A stretch of DNA of 64,000 nt. Origin: Sulfuritalea sp. (GTDB lineage: Bacteria; Pseudomonadota; Gammaproteobacteria; Burkholderiales; Rhodocyclaceae). Numbering within the stretch: the first letter of the stretch is position 1; the number at the start of each line of letters is the position of its first letter. Below, one piece after another: positions 56,080 through 64,000 of the stretch. Position numbers and translations under genes: made by a program. The stretch lies in assembly GCA_023229545.1 (NCBI GenBank), contig JALNZB010000002.1:124001-188000 (forward strand), given 5' to 3'. The notes beneath the pieces were generated by a model. The model had not been told where the DNA came from. It saw only the letters and a program-made list of their open reading frames with translations, and ran no database searches.

Positions 56080-56616
56080 ATGGAGCAATATCACGGCACC
56101 ACCATCCTCTCCGTGCGCCGCGGCAGCAGTGTTGCGCTCGGCGGCGACGGCCAGGTCACGCTGGGCAACATCGTGGTCAAGGCCACCGCGCGCAAGGTGC
56201 GGCGGCTCTACAACGAGCAGATTCTGGCCGGCTTTGCCGGCGGCACGGCGGATGCGTTCACGCTGTTCGAGCGTTTCGAGGCCAAGCTGGAACAGTACCA
56301 GGGCAACCTGCTGCGCGCCGCGGTCGAGCTGGCCAAGGACTGGCGCACCGACCGCGCGCTGCGCCGGCTGGAAGCCATGCTCTCGGTGGCCGACCGCGAG
56401 CACTCGCTGATCATCACCGGCAACGGCGATGTGCTGGAGCCGGAGTACGGCCTGGTGGCGATCGGCAGCGGCGGCGCCTATGCGCAGTCGGCGGCGCGCG
56501 CGCTGCTGGAGAACACCGAGTTCACGCCGGCTGAAATCGTCAAGAAGTCGCTGGAAATCGCCGGCGACCTTTGTATCTATACCAACCAGAGTCATGTCAT
56601 CGAGGTTCTGGAATGA
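56080..56616 (+). CDS. hslV: ATP-dependent protease subunit HslV
   Basis: Proteolytic dodecamer of the HslUV protease. The 178-residue precursor starts MEQYHGTTILSVRRG; the catalytic Thr is exposed after removal of the short propeptide. GGDGQVTLGN and GNGDVLEPEYGLVAIGSGG are conserved. Its stop overlaps the hslU start (ATGA). Confidence 0.98.
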   Translation: MEQYHGTTILSVRRGSSVALGGDGQVTLGNIVVKATARKVRRLYNEQILAGFAGGTADAFTLFERFEAKLEQYQGNLLRAAVELAKDWRTDRALRRLEAMLSVADREHSLIITGNGDVLEPEYGLVAIGSGGAYAQSAARALLENTEFTPAEIVKKSLEIAGDLCIYTNQSHVIEVLE

Positions 56617-57938
56617 GCCAGATGACTCCCGCTGAGATCGTCTCCGAACTCGACAAGAATATCGTCGGCCAGGCGCGCGCCAAGCGCGCCGTGGCCATCG
56701 CCCTGCGCAATCGCTGGCGGCGCATGCAGGTCTCCGAACCGCTGCGCACCGAGATCACGCCGAAGAACATCCTGATGATCGGGCCGACCGGGGTAGGCAA
56801 GACGGAAATCGCGCGGCGCCTGGCGCGGCTGGCCCATGCGCCTTTCATCAAGATCGAGGCGACGAAATTCACCGAAGTGGGCTACGTCGGTCGCGACGTG
56901 GATACCATCATTCGCGACCTGGCCGAGACGGCGATCAAGAACGCCCGCGAAGAAGCCATGCGCGTCGTCCGCGACCGCGCCATGGATGCTGCCGAAGACC
57001 GCGTGCTGGATGTTCTGCTGCCTCCCGCGCGAGGAGTCGGCGCTGACGACACGGCGGAGGAAAGCACGACGCGCCAGAAGTTCCGCAAGAAGCTGCGCGA
57101 AGGCGATCTCGATGACAAGGAAATAGAAATCGAAGTCGCCGCGCCTCAGGCCAGCATGGAAATCTTCGCCCCGCCTGGCATGGAAGACCTGACGCAGCAG
57201 ATTCAGGGCATGTTCCAGAACATTGGCGGCGGCAAGAAGCGCGTGCGCAAGATGAAGATTCACGACGCGCTGAAATCGCTGGCCGATGAAGAGGCTGCGC
57301 GCCTCATCAACGACGAGGAAGTGAAGACCGAGGCGCTGAGGAATGTCGAACAGAACGGCATCGTATTTCTCGACGAGATCGACAAGATTGCCTCGCGCTC
57401 GGAGTCGCATGGCGCCGAGGTTTCGCGCCAGGGCGTGCAGAGGGACCTGCTGCCGCTGGTCGAGGGCACCACGGTGTCGACCAAGTACGGCATGATCAAG
57501 ACCGATCACATCCTGTTCATCGCCAGCGGCGCGTTTCATCTGGCCAAGCCTTCCGACCTGATCCCGGAATTGCAGGGCCGCTTCCCGATTCGCGTCGAAC
57601 TCGATTCGCTGTCTGTCGACGATTTCGAGCGCATCCTGACGCAGACAGATGCCTGCCTGACGCGGCAGTATCAGGCCCTGCTGGCGACCGAAAACGTGAC
57701 GCTGGAATTCGCCGCCGACGGCATCAAACGGCTGGCCGAGATCGCCTTTCAGGTCAACGAAAAGACCGAGAACATCGGCGCCCGCCGGCTTTACACCGTG
57801 ATGGAAAAGCTGCTCGAGGAAATCTCCTTCGACGCCGGCAAGCGCAGCGGCGAGACGCTCGTGATCGACGGCGGTTATGTGGATGCGAAACTCGGCGAAC
57901 TGGCGAAGAACGAAGACCTGTCGCGCTACGTGCTCTGA
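56613..57938 (+). CDS. hslU: ATP-dependent protease ATPase subunit HslU
   Basis: AAA+ unfoldase feeding HslV. The 441-residue protein has IVGQARAKRAVAIALRNRWRR, Walker A GPTGVGKTEIARR, the pore loop region YVGRDVDTIIRDL, Walker B GIVFLDEIDKIA and sensor-2 ENIGARRLYTVMEK. The I domain (about 110-230) contains ARGVGADDTAEE, encoded by a repeat copy in its poorly conserved part. Start ATG 56613 overlaps hslV. Confidence 0.97.
   Translation: MSQMTPAEIVSELDKNIVGQARAKRAVAIALRNRWRRMQVSEPLRTEITPKNILMIGPTGVGKTEIARRLARLAHAPFIKIEATKFTEVGYVGRDVDTIIRDLAETAIKNAREEAMRVVRDRAMDAAEDRVLDVLLPPARGVGADDTAEESTTRQKFRKKLREGDLDDKEIEIEVAAPQASMEIFAPPGMEDLTQQIQGMFQNIGGGKKRVRKMKIHDALKSLADEEAARLINDEEVKTEALRNVEQNGIVFLDEIDKIASRSESHGAEVSRQGVQRDLLPLVEGTTVSTKYGMIKTDHILFIASGAFHLAKPSDLIPELQGRFPIRVELDSLSVDDFERILTQTDACLTRQYQALLATENVTLEFAADGIKRLAEIAFQVNEKTENIGARRLYTVMEKLLEEISFDAGKRSGETLVIDGGYVDAKLGELAKNEDLSRYVL
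57032..57056 (+). repeat. Dispersed 25-bp repeat, copy 10 (in hslU)
   Basis: Reads GTCGGCGCTGACGACACGGC, one mismatch. Translated VGADDTA within the HslU I domain. Confidence 0.72.
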
Positions 57939-57960
57939 CGCTGGCAAGCATCGCCAGCAT

Positions 57961-57985
57961 CGCCGTCCCGCCAGCGCCGACTCTT
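57961..57985 (-). repeat. Dispersed 25-bp repeat, copy 11
   Basis: Intergenic between hslU and the convergent RND pump. Minus strand reads GTCGGCGCTGGCGGGACGGC, preceded by AAGA. Confidence 0.72.
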
Positions 57986-58003
57986 GGGCACTGCGGTACT
58001 CTT

Positions 58004-61000
58004 TCAGGCGGTCTCGGGCTTGTGCCCACCGCCCAGGCGGTCGAGATAGAGATACACCACCGGCGTCAGGTACAGCGTCAGAAACTGCGACAGTAGCAGA
58101 CCGCCGACCACGGCCAAACCGAGCGGGCGCCGCACTTCGGCACCGGCGCCCCATCCCACCGCAATAGGCAGCGTGCCGACCAGCGCGGCCATGGTGGTCA
58201 TCATGATCGGCCGGAAGCGCACCAGGCAGGCATCGAAAATCGCCTGCGCCGGGGCCACGCCTTCCTTGCGCTGCTTGTCCAGGGCGAAGTCGATCATCAT
58301 GATGGCGTTCTTCTTGACGATGCCGATCAGCATGATGATGCCGACGAAGGCATACAGGCTCAGATCGACCCGGAAGATCAGCAGCGTGACCAGCGCCCCC
58401 ATGCCGGCGGCAGGCAGGCCGGAGAGAATGGTCAGCGGATGCACAAAGCTTTCGTAGAGAATGCCGAGCACGATATAGACCACCAGGATGGCGATCAGCA
58501 ACAGTACGCCGAGGCCCTGCAACGAGGCCTCGAAGGCTTGCGCCGCGCCTTGCAGACTGGTGGTGAGCGAAGCCGGCATGTTCATCTCGCGCTCCATCTT
58601 GCGGATGCGATCCACGGCGTCGCCCAGCGACACGCCGGGCAGCAGATTGAATGACAACGTCACCGAGGGCAACTGGCCCTGGTGGTTGACCGTCAGCGCC
58701 TGGGTGCTGCGACTGATGCGCGCCACGGTGTCCACCGGTATGAGCTTGCCATTGCTGGAGCGGACATGGATTTTCGACAGCGTCGCCGGGTCGGCCTGGA
58801 ATTCGGGTGCCACTTCGAGGATCACCTGATGCTGGCTGGTGGCGGCGTAGATGGTGGAAATCTGGCGCGAGCTGAAGGCGCTTTGCAAGGCGTCCTCGAT
58901 CTGGCCGATGCTTAGCCCGAGCGGCGCCAGCTTTTCGCGGTCGATGTCGAGCGCTATCACCGGGCTCTGGTTTTTCAGGTTGGTGTTGACGTCGATAAAG
59001 CCCGGCAACTGACGCAGACGGTCGAGCAGGGTGTCGTTCCAGCGGTAGAGTTCGGCCAGGTCGGTGTCCTGCAGGGTGTATTGGAACTGCGCGCTGGTGA
59101 CCTGGCCGCCGATGCGGATTGGCGGCGGGTTTTGCATGAAGACGCGGACGCCCGGCACGGCGGCCACCTTGGGCCGCAGGCGGGCAATGATCTCGGCGGG
59201 TTTCTCCTTGCGCTCATCCTGCGGCTTGAGGTTGAGCACCAGGGTGCCGGTGTTGTAAGTGGGGCGCGAACCGCTGGCGCCGAGAAACGAGCCGATGGTG
59301 CGCACGCTCGGGTCCCTGGCGAGGATTTCAGCGACGGCGCGCTGTTTCTGCATCATGGCCGGGAAGGAAATGTCCTGCGGGCCTTCGGTGGAAACGATGA
59401 TTTGTCCCGTGTCGCCGCTGGGCAGGAAATCCTTGGACACGGCGCCGAACAGCAGGGCGGTGACGATCAGGGTCAGGACAAAGGAAAGCATGACCCATTT
59501 CGGTCGCGCCATGCACCAGGTGAGCGAGCTGCGGTAGGCGCCCAGCATGGCATCGAAAAAACGCTCGAAGGCCATGAAGACGCGGCCATGATTCTCCGGC
59601 GCCGCGTGTTTCAGGTAGCGGCTGCACAGCATCGGCGTGAGAGTGAGCGAGACGAAGCCGGAAACCAGGATCGCGGCGCAGATGGTGACGGCGAATTCGT
59701 TCAGCAGGCGACCGACGACGCCGCTCATGAACAGCACGGGAATGAACACGGCAATCAGCGAGAGCGTCATCGAAATGATGGTGAAGCCGATTTCGCGCGC
59801 GCCGCGAATCGACGCCGCGAAAGGCTCCTCGCCGTTCTCGATGTGGCGGACGATGTTCTCCAGCATGACGATGGCGTCATCGACGACGAAGCCCACCGAC
59901 AGCGTCAGCGCCAGCAGGGACAGATTGTCGAGGCTGTAGCCCATCGCGTGCATGACGGCGAAGGTGCCGATCACCGAGATCGGCAGCGCCAGCGCCGGAA
60001 TCAGGGTGGCCGACAGGTTGCGCAGGAACATCAGGATCACCAGGATCACCAGAAAGCCGGCGAGAATCAGCGTGAATTGCACGTCATCGATGGCGTTGCG
60101 GATCGAGACGCTGCGGTCGTAGTGCACCTGAAGGTCGATCGAGGCCGGCAGATTGGCCTGGAACGCCGGCAGCACGCGCCGGATTGCGCTGACGGTCTCG
60201 ATCGTGTTCGACCCCGGCTGGCGGAATATCGCCAGCATGATGGTGCGCCGGTCGTTGAACCATGCGGCGACCTTGGCGTTCTCGACGCTGTCGATGACCT
60301 TGGCCACTTCTTCCAGTTTTACCGGCGCGCCATTGCGCCAGGCCACGGTCAGGGGCCGATAGGCCGCAGCGTCCATCAATTGCCCGTTGGCTTTCAGGGC
60401 AAAGCTTTGTCGCGTGCCATCAATCGTGCCCAGCGGCTGATTGACGTTCGCAGTCTTGACGGCCGCCTGAAGTTCGTCGATGCCGATGCCGCGTGAGCTG
60501 AGCTGGGACGGATCGGCCTGGATGCGCACGGCGTATTTCTGCGAACCGAAGACATTGACCTGGGCGACGCCGGGCAAGGTCGACAGACGCTGCGCCAGTT
60601 GCGTTTCGGCATACTCGTTGACCACCCAGGTGGGCAGCGTCGCCGAGTTCATGGCGATATAGAAAATCGCGAAGTCGGCCGGGTTGACCTTGCGGAACGA
60701 GGGTGGCGTCGGCATGTCCGGCGGCAGCTTGCGCTGGGCGGCGGCGATCGCCGACTGCACGTCCTGCGCGGCGGCATCGATGTCGCGGTTGAGCGAGAAC
60801 TGGAGCGTGATGGTCGACACGCCCTGGGCGCTGGTCGAGGTCATCGAGTCGAGGCCGGAGATGGTCGAGAACTGGCCTTCGAGCGGAGTGGCGACCGAGG
60901 CCGCCATGGTTTCCGGCGATGCTCCGGGCAGTTGGGCGGTGACCGAGATGGTCGGAAAGTCGATACTGGGCAGTTCGGAAACGGGCAGCGCGCGGTAGGC

Positions 61001-61081
61001 GATGACGCCGAAGATGAGAAACGCCGCCATCAGCAGCGTCGTCATCACCGGTCGGCGGATGCATAACTCTGACAACTGCAT
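58004..61081 (-). CDS. RND efflux pump inner-membrane subunit (MdtB/MdtC-like)
   Basis: Proton-driven multidrug exporter of the HAE-1 family, 1025 residues. The N-terminus MQLSELCIRRPVMTTLLMAAFLIFGVIAYRALPVSELP is typical. TM4 holds the proton-relay pair in LSVGFVVDDAIVMLENIVRH. Two periplasmic porter domains and a second TM half (GVLLLIAILVVYIVLGILYESFVHPLTI) follow. Sequence leans to the MdtB/MdtC branch. The adaptor gene lies upstream; no TolC-type channel is in the window. Substrates unknown. Confidence 0.93.
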   Translation of the reverse strand: MQLSELCIRRPVMTTLLMAAFLIFGVIAYRALPVSELPSIDFPTISVTAQLPGASPETMAASVATPLEGQFSTISGLDSMTSTSAQGVSTITLQFSLNRDIDAAAQDVQSAIAAAQRKLPPDMPTPPSFRKVNPADFAIFYIAMNSATLPTWVVNEYAETQLAQRLSTLPGVAQVNVFGSQKYAVRIQADPSQLSSRGIGIDELQAAVKTANVNQPLGTIDGTRQSFALKANGQLMDAAAYRPLTVAWRNGAPVKLEEVAKVIDSVENAKVAAWFNDRRTIMLAIFRQPGSNTIETVSAIRRVLPAFQANLPASIDLQVHYDRSVSIRNAIDDVQFTLILAGFLVILVILMFLRNLSATLIPALALPISVIGTFAVMHAMGYSLDNLSLLALTLSVGFVVDDAIVMLENIVRHIENGEEPFAASIRGAREIGFTIISMTLSLIAVFIPVLFMSGVVGRLLNEFAVTICAAILVSGFVSLTLTPMLCSRYLKHAAPENHGRVFMAFERFFDAMLGAYRSSLTWCMARPKWVMLSFVLTLIVTALLFGAVSKDFLPSGDTGQIIVSTEGPQDISFPAMMQKQRAVAEILARDPSVRTIGSFLGASGSRPTYNTGTLVLNLKPQDERKEKPAEIIARLRPKVAAVPGVRVFMQNPPPIRIGGQVTSAQFQYTLQDTDLAELYRWNDTLLDRLRQLPGFIDVNTNLKNQSPVIALDIDREKLAPLGLSIGQIEDALQSAFSSRQISTIYAATSQHQVILEVAPEFQADPATLSKIHVRSSNGKLIPVDTVARISRSTQALTVNHQGQLPSVTLSFNLLPGVSLGDAVDRIRKMEREMNMPASLTTSLQGAAQAFEASLQGLGVLLLIAILVVYIVLGILYESFVHPLTILSGLPAAGMGALVTLLIFRVDLSLYAFVGIIMLIGIVKKNAIMMIDFALDKQRKEGVAPAQAIFDACLVRFRPIMMTTMAALVGTLPIAVGWGAGAEVRRPLGLAVVGGLLLSQFLTLYLTPVVYLYLDRLGGGHKPETA

Positions 61082-61119
61082 CGTTAATTCCTAGGCGGGC
61101 AAGCCAATAAAAGCAATAA

Positions 61120-61183
61120 CCACGGGGGGCACGGGGAAGACCAAACGCTTTGCCTTACCCCGTGCTCCCCGTGTCCCCCGTGG
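61120..61183. repeat. Long inverted repeat between adaptor and RND pump genes
   Basis: CCACGGGGGGCACGGGG (61120-61136) and CCCCGTGTCCCCCGTGG (61167-61183) pair over 17 bp with one mismatch, leaving a 30-base loop that repeats CCCCGTG once more. It could act as a transcript stabiliser or attenuator between the two genes, or be a mobile repeat. Confidence 0.7.
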
Positions 61184-61202
61184 TGAAAGGGTTGAATTCT
61201 GG

Positions 61203-62354
61203 TCATTTGCCGGGTGTGCTGGTCTTGACGTCAGCTGCGTCGGCGGCTTTTACTTTGGCTCCGGGCGTCAGCCGCAACTGGCCTTCGGTGACGACGGTTT
61301 CGCCGCCGGCAAGGCCTTCGTCGATGATTGCGGTCTGCTTCTGCACCGAAGCCACGCGAACCTTGCGCATGGCCACGCTGCCGTCTTCCTTCGCGACGAA
61401 CAGGAAGCTGCCTTCGGTACTCTGCCGTACCGCCTCGGCGGGAATGACTACGGCATCCTTGAGTGTGTCCAGCACCAGGCTGACGGTGACGAACTGGCCG
61501 GGCGCCAGTCTTTCATCGGCGTTGGGCAAAATGGCCTTGAGCTGGATGGTGCCCGTCGTTACATCGACGCCGTTGTCGAGGAAGCGGACATCACTCTCCC
61601 AGGCGTCCGCGCCGCCGGGCAGGGAAATGGCCGCTTTCATCGCCTTCTGTCCGGAGCGCATGCCGGCCTGCAATTGCGGCAGATACTTTTCCGGCACGGC
61701 AAAGCCGACATACAGCGGGCGCACGCGATTGACCACCGCCAGCGCCGTGTCGTTGACCTTCACCGCCGCGCCGGGAAACACCAGCTTGGCGCCGACCACG
61801 CCGCCGAATGGCGCTCTGATCGTCGCGTAGGACAACTGCAAACGGGCCAGTTCGGCCGCCGCCGCATCGGCCTGGGCGGAAGATTCGGCGGCGGCGGCGG
61901 CGGTGCGCATCTCGCTGACTTTTTCTTCCGAAACAAAACCCTTGGCGCGCAGCGCGATGTAGCGTTCGACATCGGCGCGCGCCTTTGCTAGTTGGGCCTG
62001 GCTCTTCGCCAGATTGGCCGCCACTTGATTCAGCCGTGCCTGAAAATCGGCGGGGTCGAGCCGCAGCAGAACCTCGCCCTGGCGCACGTGCTGGCCTTCG
62101 GTGAAGGTCACGCTTTGCACTTGGCCATCGACGCGCGACTTGAGGGTGACCGTTTCGTAGGCCTCGGTGCGACCGGTGATTTCGAGTCGCAGCGGCACGT
62201 CCTGGACGACCGCCTTGGCTAGTTTGACGGGTACCGTCGGCGGCGTCTGCGCCTTTTTGCCGGCGGACGCATCGGTTTTGGTGAAGTGCCATGCCGCGCC
62301 GCCGCCAGCGGCCAGCACGGCGACGATGAGCAGAAAACTGCGCGTCTTGGTCAT
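61203..62354 (-). CDS. RND efflux periplasmic adaptor (MdtA-like)
   Basis: Membrane-fusion protein linking the pump to an outer channel. The 383-residue protein has an N-terminal signal anchor (about 7-22), VTLKSRVDGQVQSVTFTEGQHVRQGEVLLRLDPADF of the lipoyl/barrel-sandwich domain, a coiled-coil hairpin (about 110-170) and SYATIRAPFGGVVGAKLVFPGAAV. Its start overlaps a 24-codon open frame that resembles the start of lysA. It belongs to the same minus-strand unit as the pump. Confidence 0.93.
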   Translation of the reverse strand: MTKTRSFLLIVAVLAAGGGAAWHFTKTDASAGKKAQTPPTVPVKLAKAVVQDVPLRLEITGRTEAYETVTLKSRVDGQVQSVTFTEGQHVRQGEVLLRLDPADFQARLNQVAANLAKSQAQLAKARADVERYIALRAKGFVSEEKVSEMRTAAAAAESSAQADAAAAELARLQLSYATIRAPFGGVVGAKLVFPGAAVKVNDTALAVVNRVRPLYVGFAVPEKYLPQLQAGMRSGQKAMKAAISLPGGADAWESDVRFLDNGVDVTTGTIQLKAILPNADERLAPGQFVTVSLVLDTLKDAVVIPAEAVRQSTEGSFLFVAKEDGSVAMRKVRVASVQKQTAIIDEGLAGGETVVTEGQLRLTPGAKVKAADAADVKTSTPGK

Positions 62355-62425
62355 GGGCGGATGGGATTTTCCAGTGCGACGCCTTCGACCCGCAGACCGT
62401 CCTCGCGCATGACGGCCAAGGTCAT
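62351..62425 (-). pseudogene. Short open frame resembling the 5' end of lysA
   Basis: A 24-codon frame whose ATG overlaps the lptM stop and whose TGA overlaps the adaptor ATG. It reads MREDGLRVEGVALEN, similar to the RDGALxVEGVxL pattern at the N-terminus of diaminopimelate decarboxylase. LysA is the usual gene after lptM. It looks as if the efflux genes replaced all but the first codons. Confidence 0.45.
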
Positions 62426-62604
62426 TGGCGAGGCTCGGCGGCTTTGTTGGTATTATCGACCGCAGTGGCAGTCGGCGCTGGCGGCACGGCGGTTTTTGTC
62501 GCCGGCTGTGCCTGGGGCGGCAGTGAAAGCGGGGTCTTGGTGCCGCAGGCGGCGAGGGCCGACAGTGCGATCAAGGCGGCGAGGAATGAAGGAATCAGGC
62601 GCAT
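62422..62604 (-). CDS. lptM: LptM-like small lipoprotein
   Basis: A 60-residue precursor with signal sequence and lipobox SALAACGTKTPLSLPPQ, the hallmark of LptM (YifL), which assists LptD maturation in the outer membrane. The tail is variable, and AVPPAPTA in it comes from a dispersed-repeat copy. It is divergent from cyaY, a conserved arrangement. Confidence 0.82.
   Translation of the reverse strand: MRLIPSFLAALIALSALAACGTKTPLSLPPQAQPATKTAVPPAPTATAVDNTNKAAEPRQ
62467..62491 (+). repeat. Dispersed 25-bp repeat, copy 12 (in lptM)
   Basis: Reads GTCGGCGCTGGCGGCACGGC. On the gene strand it gives AVPPAPTA, the same peptide as the tolA copy. Confidence 0.7.
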
Positions 62605-62656
62605 GGCGGAAGGTGTGTCTGGGCGTGTCTCGACAGGCGGAGGATGGTAACACGTG

Positions 62657-62983
62657 ATGGAAGAGCGGGAATTCATGGCGGAAGCCGATGCGGAACTTGC
62701 GCGCATCGAGTCATTGCTTGAGGCGGCGAGTGAAAGCGATGTCGCAACTTTCGATTTTGAAACCAAACCCGGTGGTGTGATCGAGATCGAGTTCGAAAGC
62801 GGCTCGAAGATCATTCTGAATCGCCATGTCGCCGCGAGAGAAATATGGTTGGCGGCGAAATCGGGGGGCTATCACTTTCGTCCCGTGTATGGGCGCTGGC
62901 TGGGCACGCGCGACGGCGAGGAACTGGTGGCGGCCTTGTCGCGCACGCTGTCCGAGCAGGCCGGAGTCAGGATCGCGCTCTAG
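62657..62983 (+). CDS. cyaY: Frataxin-like iron donor CyaY
   Basis: Regulates Fe-S assembly by iron binding and IscS contact. The 108-residue protein starts MEEREFMAEADAELARIESLLEAA with the acidic helix, then DFETKPGGVIEIEFESGSKIILNRHVAAREIWLAAKSGGYHF and DGEELVAALSRTL. ATG 62657 is preferred over GTG 62654. Its 3' end overlaps the convergent penicillin-binding protein by 4 bases. Confidence 0.93.
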   Translation: MEEREFMAEADAELARIESLLEAASESDVATFDFETKPGGVIEIEFESGSKIILNRHVAAREIWLAAKSGGYHFRPVYGRWLGTRDGEELVAALSRTLSEQAGVRIAL

Positions 62984-64000
62984 GTTTGCTTTTCGGCGGG
63001 TTTTTGCGGCGCCGGCGGCACCGGTTTTTCGACGACGGGCCTTGGCGGCACGGGCTTTTCCACGGCGGGTTTTTCCACGGCTTTCGGTTTGGCGTCCTGT
63101 ACCGGTGCGGGCGCCTGTCTGTCGACTTCTTCGGTTTCGTCTTCCGCGTCCGGCGGCGGCAGATGTTCCTTGTACACGAACTCCTTGCTGGTCTTGCCGG
63201 AAGGATCGTTGGCGACAATGGACACCAGGCCCGCAGGGGATTCCTGCCAGCTCTCGGGCACGCCCTTCAGGGCATGCTCCATGAAGTTGATCCACATCGG
63301 CAGCGCCGCAGCACCCCCTGTTTCGCCGTTGCCCATGCGCCGGGGCTGATCGAAGCCGATCCAGGCGATGCCGACCACGGTCGGCTGGTAGCCGCAGAAC
63401 CAGGCGTCGATGTAGTCGTTGGTGGTGCCGGTCTTGCCCGCCAGGTCGCCGCGCTTGAGCGCGACGGCGGCGCGGGTCGCGGTGCCGCGCCGCACCACGT
63501 CGTGCATCATGCTGTCCATCAGCCAGGCATTGCGGGCGTCGATGGCGCGCAGTGATTCATCGCCCGCCAGCGTGGGCTGCGTGGCGGCCAGGACGTTGCC
63601 CTTGTCATCGAGAATCTGGCGCACGATGTACGGACTGACTCGATAGCCGCCGTTGGCGAATATCGAATAGGCGGCAAGTTGCTGCCAGGGCGTCACGGAG
63701 CCGGCGCCCAGCGCCAGTGTCAGATAGGGCGGCTGTTTGTCCGCGTCAAAACCAAAGCGCGTCACATAATCCTGCGCGTAATGGGTGCCGATGGAACGCA
63801 ACAAGCGGATCGAAACCATGTTCTTGGATTTCGCCAGCGCGGTACGCAAACTCATCGGGCCTTCATATTTGCCGTCATAGTTCTTCGGTTCCCAGGCCTG
63901 GGAACCGGTTTCTTCGGCGGAGATCGAGACGGGTTCGTCTTCGATCACCGAGGCCGGTGTGTAGCCTTTTTCCAGACCGGCGGAGTAGATGAAGGGCTTG
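62980..64000 (-). CDS. mrcA: Penicillin-binding protein 1A, C-terminal part (5' end outside window)
   Basis: The transpeptidase half of a class A bifunctional peptidoglycan synthase; the frame is open at the right edge, so the N-terminal glycosyltransferase domain is not seen. Visible motifs are KPFIYSAGLEKGYTPASV at the edge, SKN (LAKSKNMVSIRLL) and KTGTT (AGKTGTTNDYIDAWFCGY). The C-terminus is a Pro/Glu/Lys-rich tail of VEKPVPPRPV type. The catalytic SxxK lies just beyond the edge. PBP1A next to cyaY is common in proteobacteria. Confidence 0.92.
   Translation of the reverse strand, partial: KPFIYSAGLEKGYTPASVIEDEPVSISAEETGSQAWEPKNYDGKYEGPMSLRTALAKSKNMVSIRLLRSIGTHYAQDYVTRFGFDADKQPPYLTLALGAGSVTPWQQLAAYSIFANGGYRVSPYIVRQILDDKGNVLAATQPTLAGDESLRAIDARNAWLMDSMMHDVVRRGTATRAAVALKRGDLAGKTGTTNDYIDAWFCGYQPTVVGIAWIGFDQPRRMGNGETGGAAALPMWINFMEHALKGVPESWQESPAGLVSIVANDPSGKTSKEFVYKEHLPPPDAEDETEEVDRQAPAPVQDAKPKAVEKPAVEKPVPPRPVVEKPVPPAPQKPAEKQT

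Noticed and set aside
56592..58154. 520-codon minus-strand open frame over hslU
   Set aside because: Shadow of hslU; translation has no structure typical of a protein family.
59081..60496. 471-codon plus-strand open frame inside the RND pump gene
   Set aside because: Antisense to a clear RND transporter; composition is Arg/Gln/His-rich shadow sequence.

Overview
The window is GC-rich chromosomal DNA from a betaproteobacterium, probably of the Rhodocyclales/Nitrosomonadales type. The evidence is gene order: lolB-ispE-tRNA-Gln-prs-rplY-pth-ychF, ruvC-ruvA-ruvB next to ybgC-tolQRAB-pal-cpoB-queE, hslV-hslU, an S-adenosylhomocysteine (SAH) riboswitch before ahcY with metF behind it, and lptM divergent from cyaY. 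No plasmid, prophage or CRISPR array is seen. The left edge cuts a receiver-TPR regulator and the right edge cuts a class A penicillin-binding protein.

Layout. 1-7.3 kb: receiver-TPR protein, malic enzyme MaeB, quinone oxidoreductase, an orphan ParA ATPase and a UDP-HexNAc dehydrogenase. 7.4-10.4 kb: initiator tRNA, then SAH riboswitch-ahcY-holin-like protein-metF (methyl cycle). 10.4-15.3 kb: an operon of TonB-dependent receptor, periplasmic binding protein and hybrid histidine kinase whose receiver lacks its phospho-acceptor. 15.3-33.4 kb: HerA-like ATPase, yebC, then a long co-directional run in which ruvCAB and the tol-pal genes are interleaved with glycan genes (two GT-B glycosyltransferases, HAD protein, methyltransferase, gmd, a DXD glycosyltransferase between tolQ and tolR). 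A GIY-YIG protein and a PstI/BsuBI-type nuclease half sit between ruvA and ruvB. 33.4-40 kb: gluQ, thioredoxin, and two diguanylate cyclases, the second behind a c-di-GMP riboswitch and ending in a hemerythrin domain. 40-47.6 kb: translation and envelope housekeeping genes with a toxin-antitoxin pair flanked by a duplicated ispE 3' end. 47.6-56 kb: rlmI, a zrg-like zinc cluster (DUF3299, ABC exporter, DUF2796, ZIP) divergent from a Zur-like regulator, and a degraded znuB tail. 56-64 kb: hslVU, an RND pump with its adaptor inserted where lysA would be expected, lptM, cyaY and PBP1A.

The most unusual structure is a dispersed element of about 25 bp, core GTCGGCGCTGGCGACACGGC, with twelve clear copies in both orientations. 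Most copies lie inside genes (qor, the HerA-like gene, ruvA, tolA, queE, lolB, a flavin reductase, hslU, lptM), read in three different frames and often placed at linkers or low-complexity stretches. It behaves like a tiny proliferating sequence that tolerates translation. Other candidates for new biology are the GIY-YIG/half-PstI pair in the ruv operon, the glycan genes threaded through ruv-tol, and the riboswitch-controlled hemerythrin cyclase. All functional calls come from reading the sequence by eye; no database search was run.
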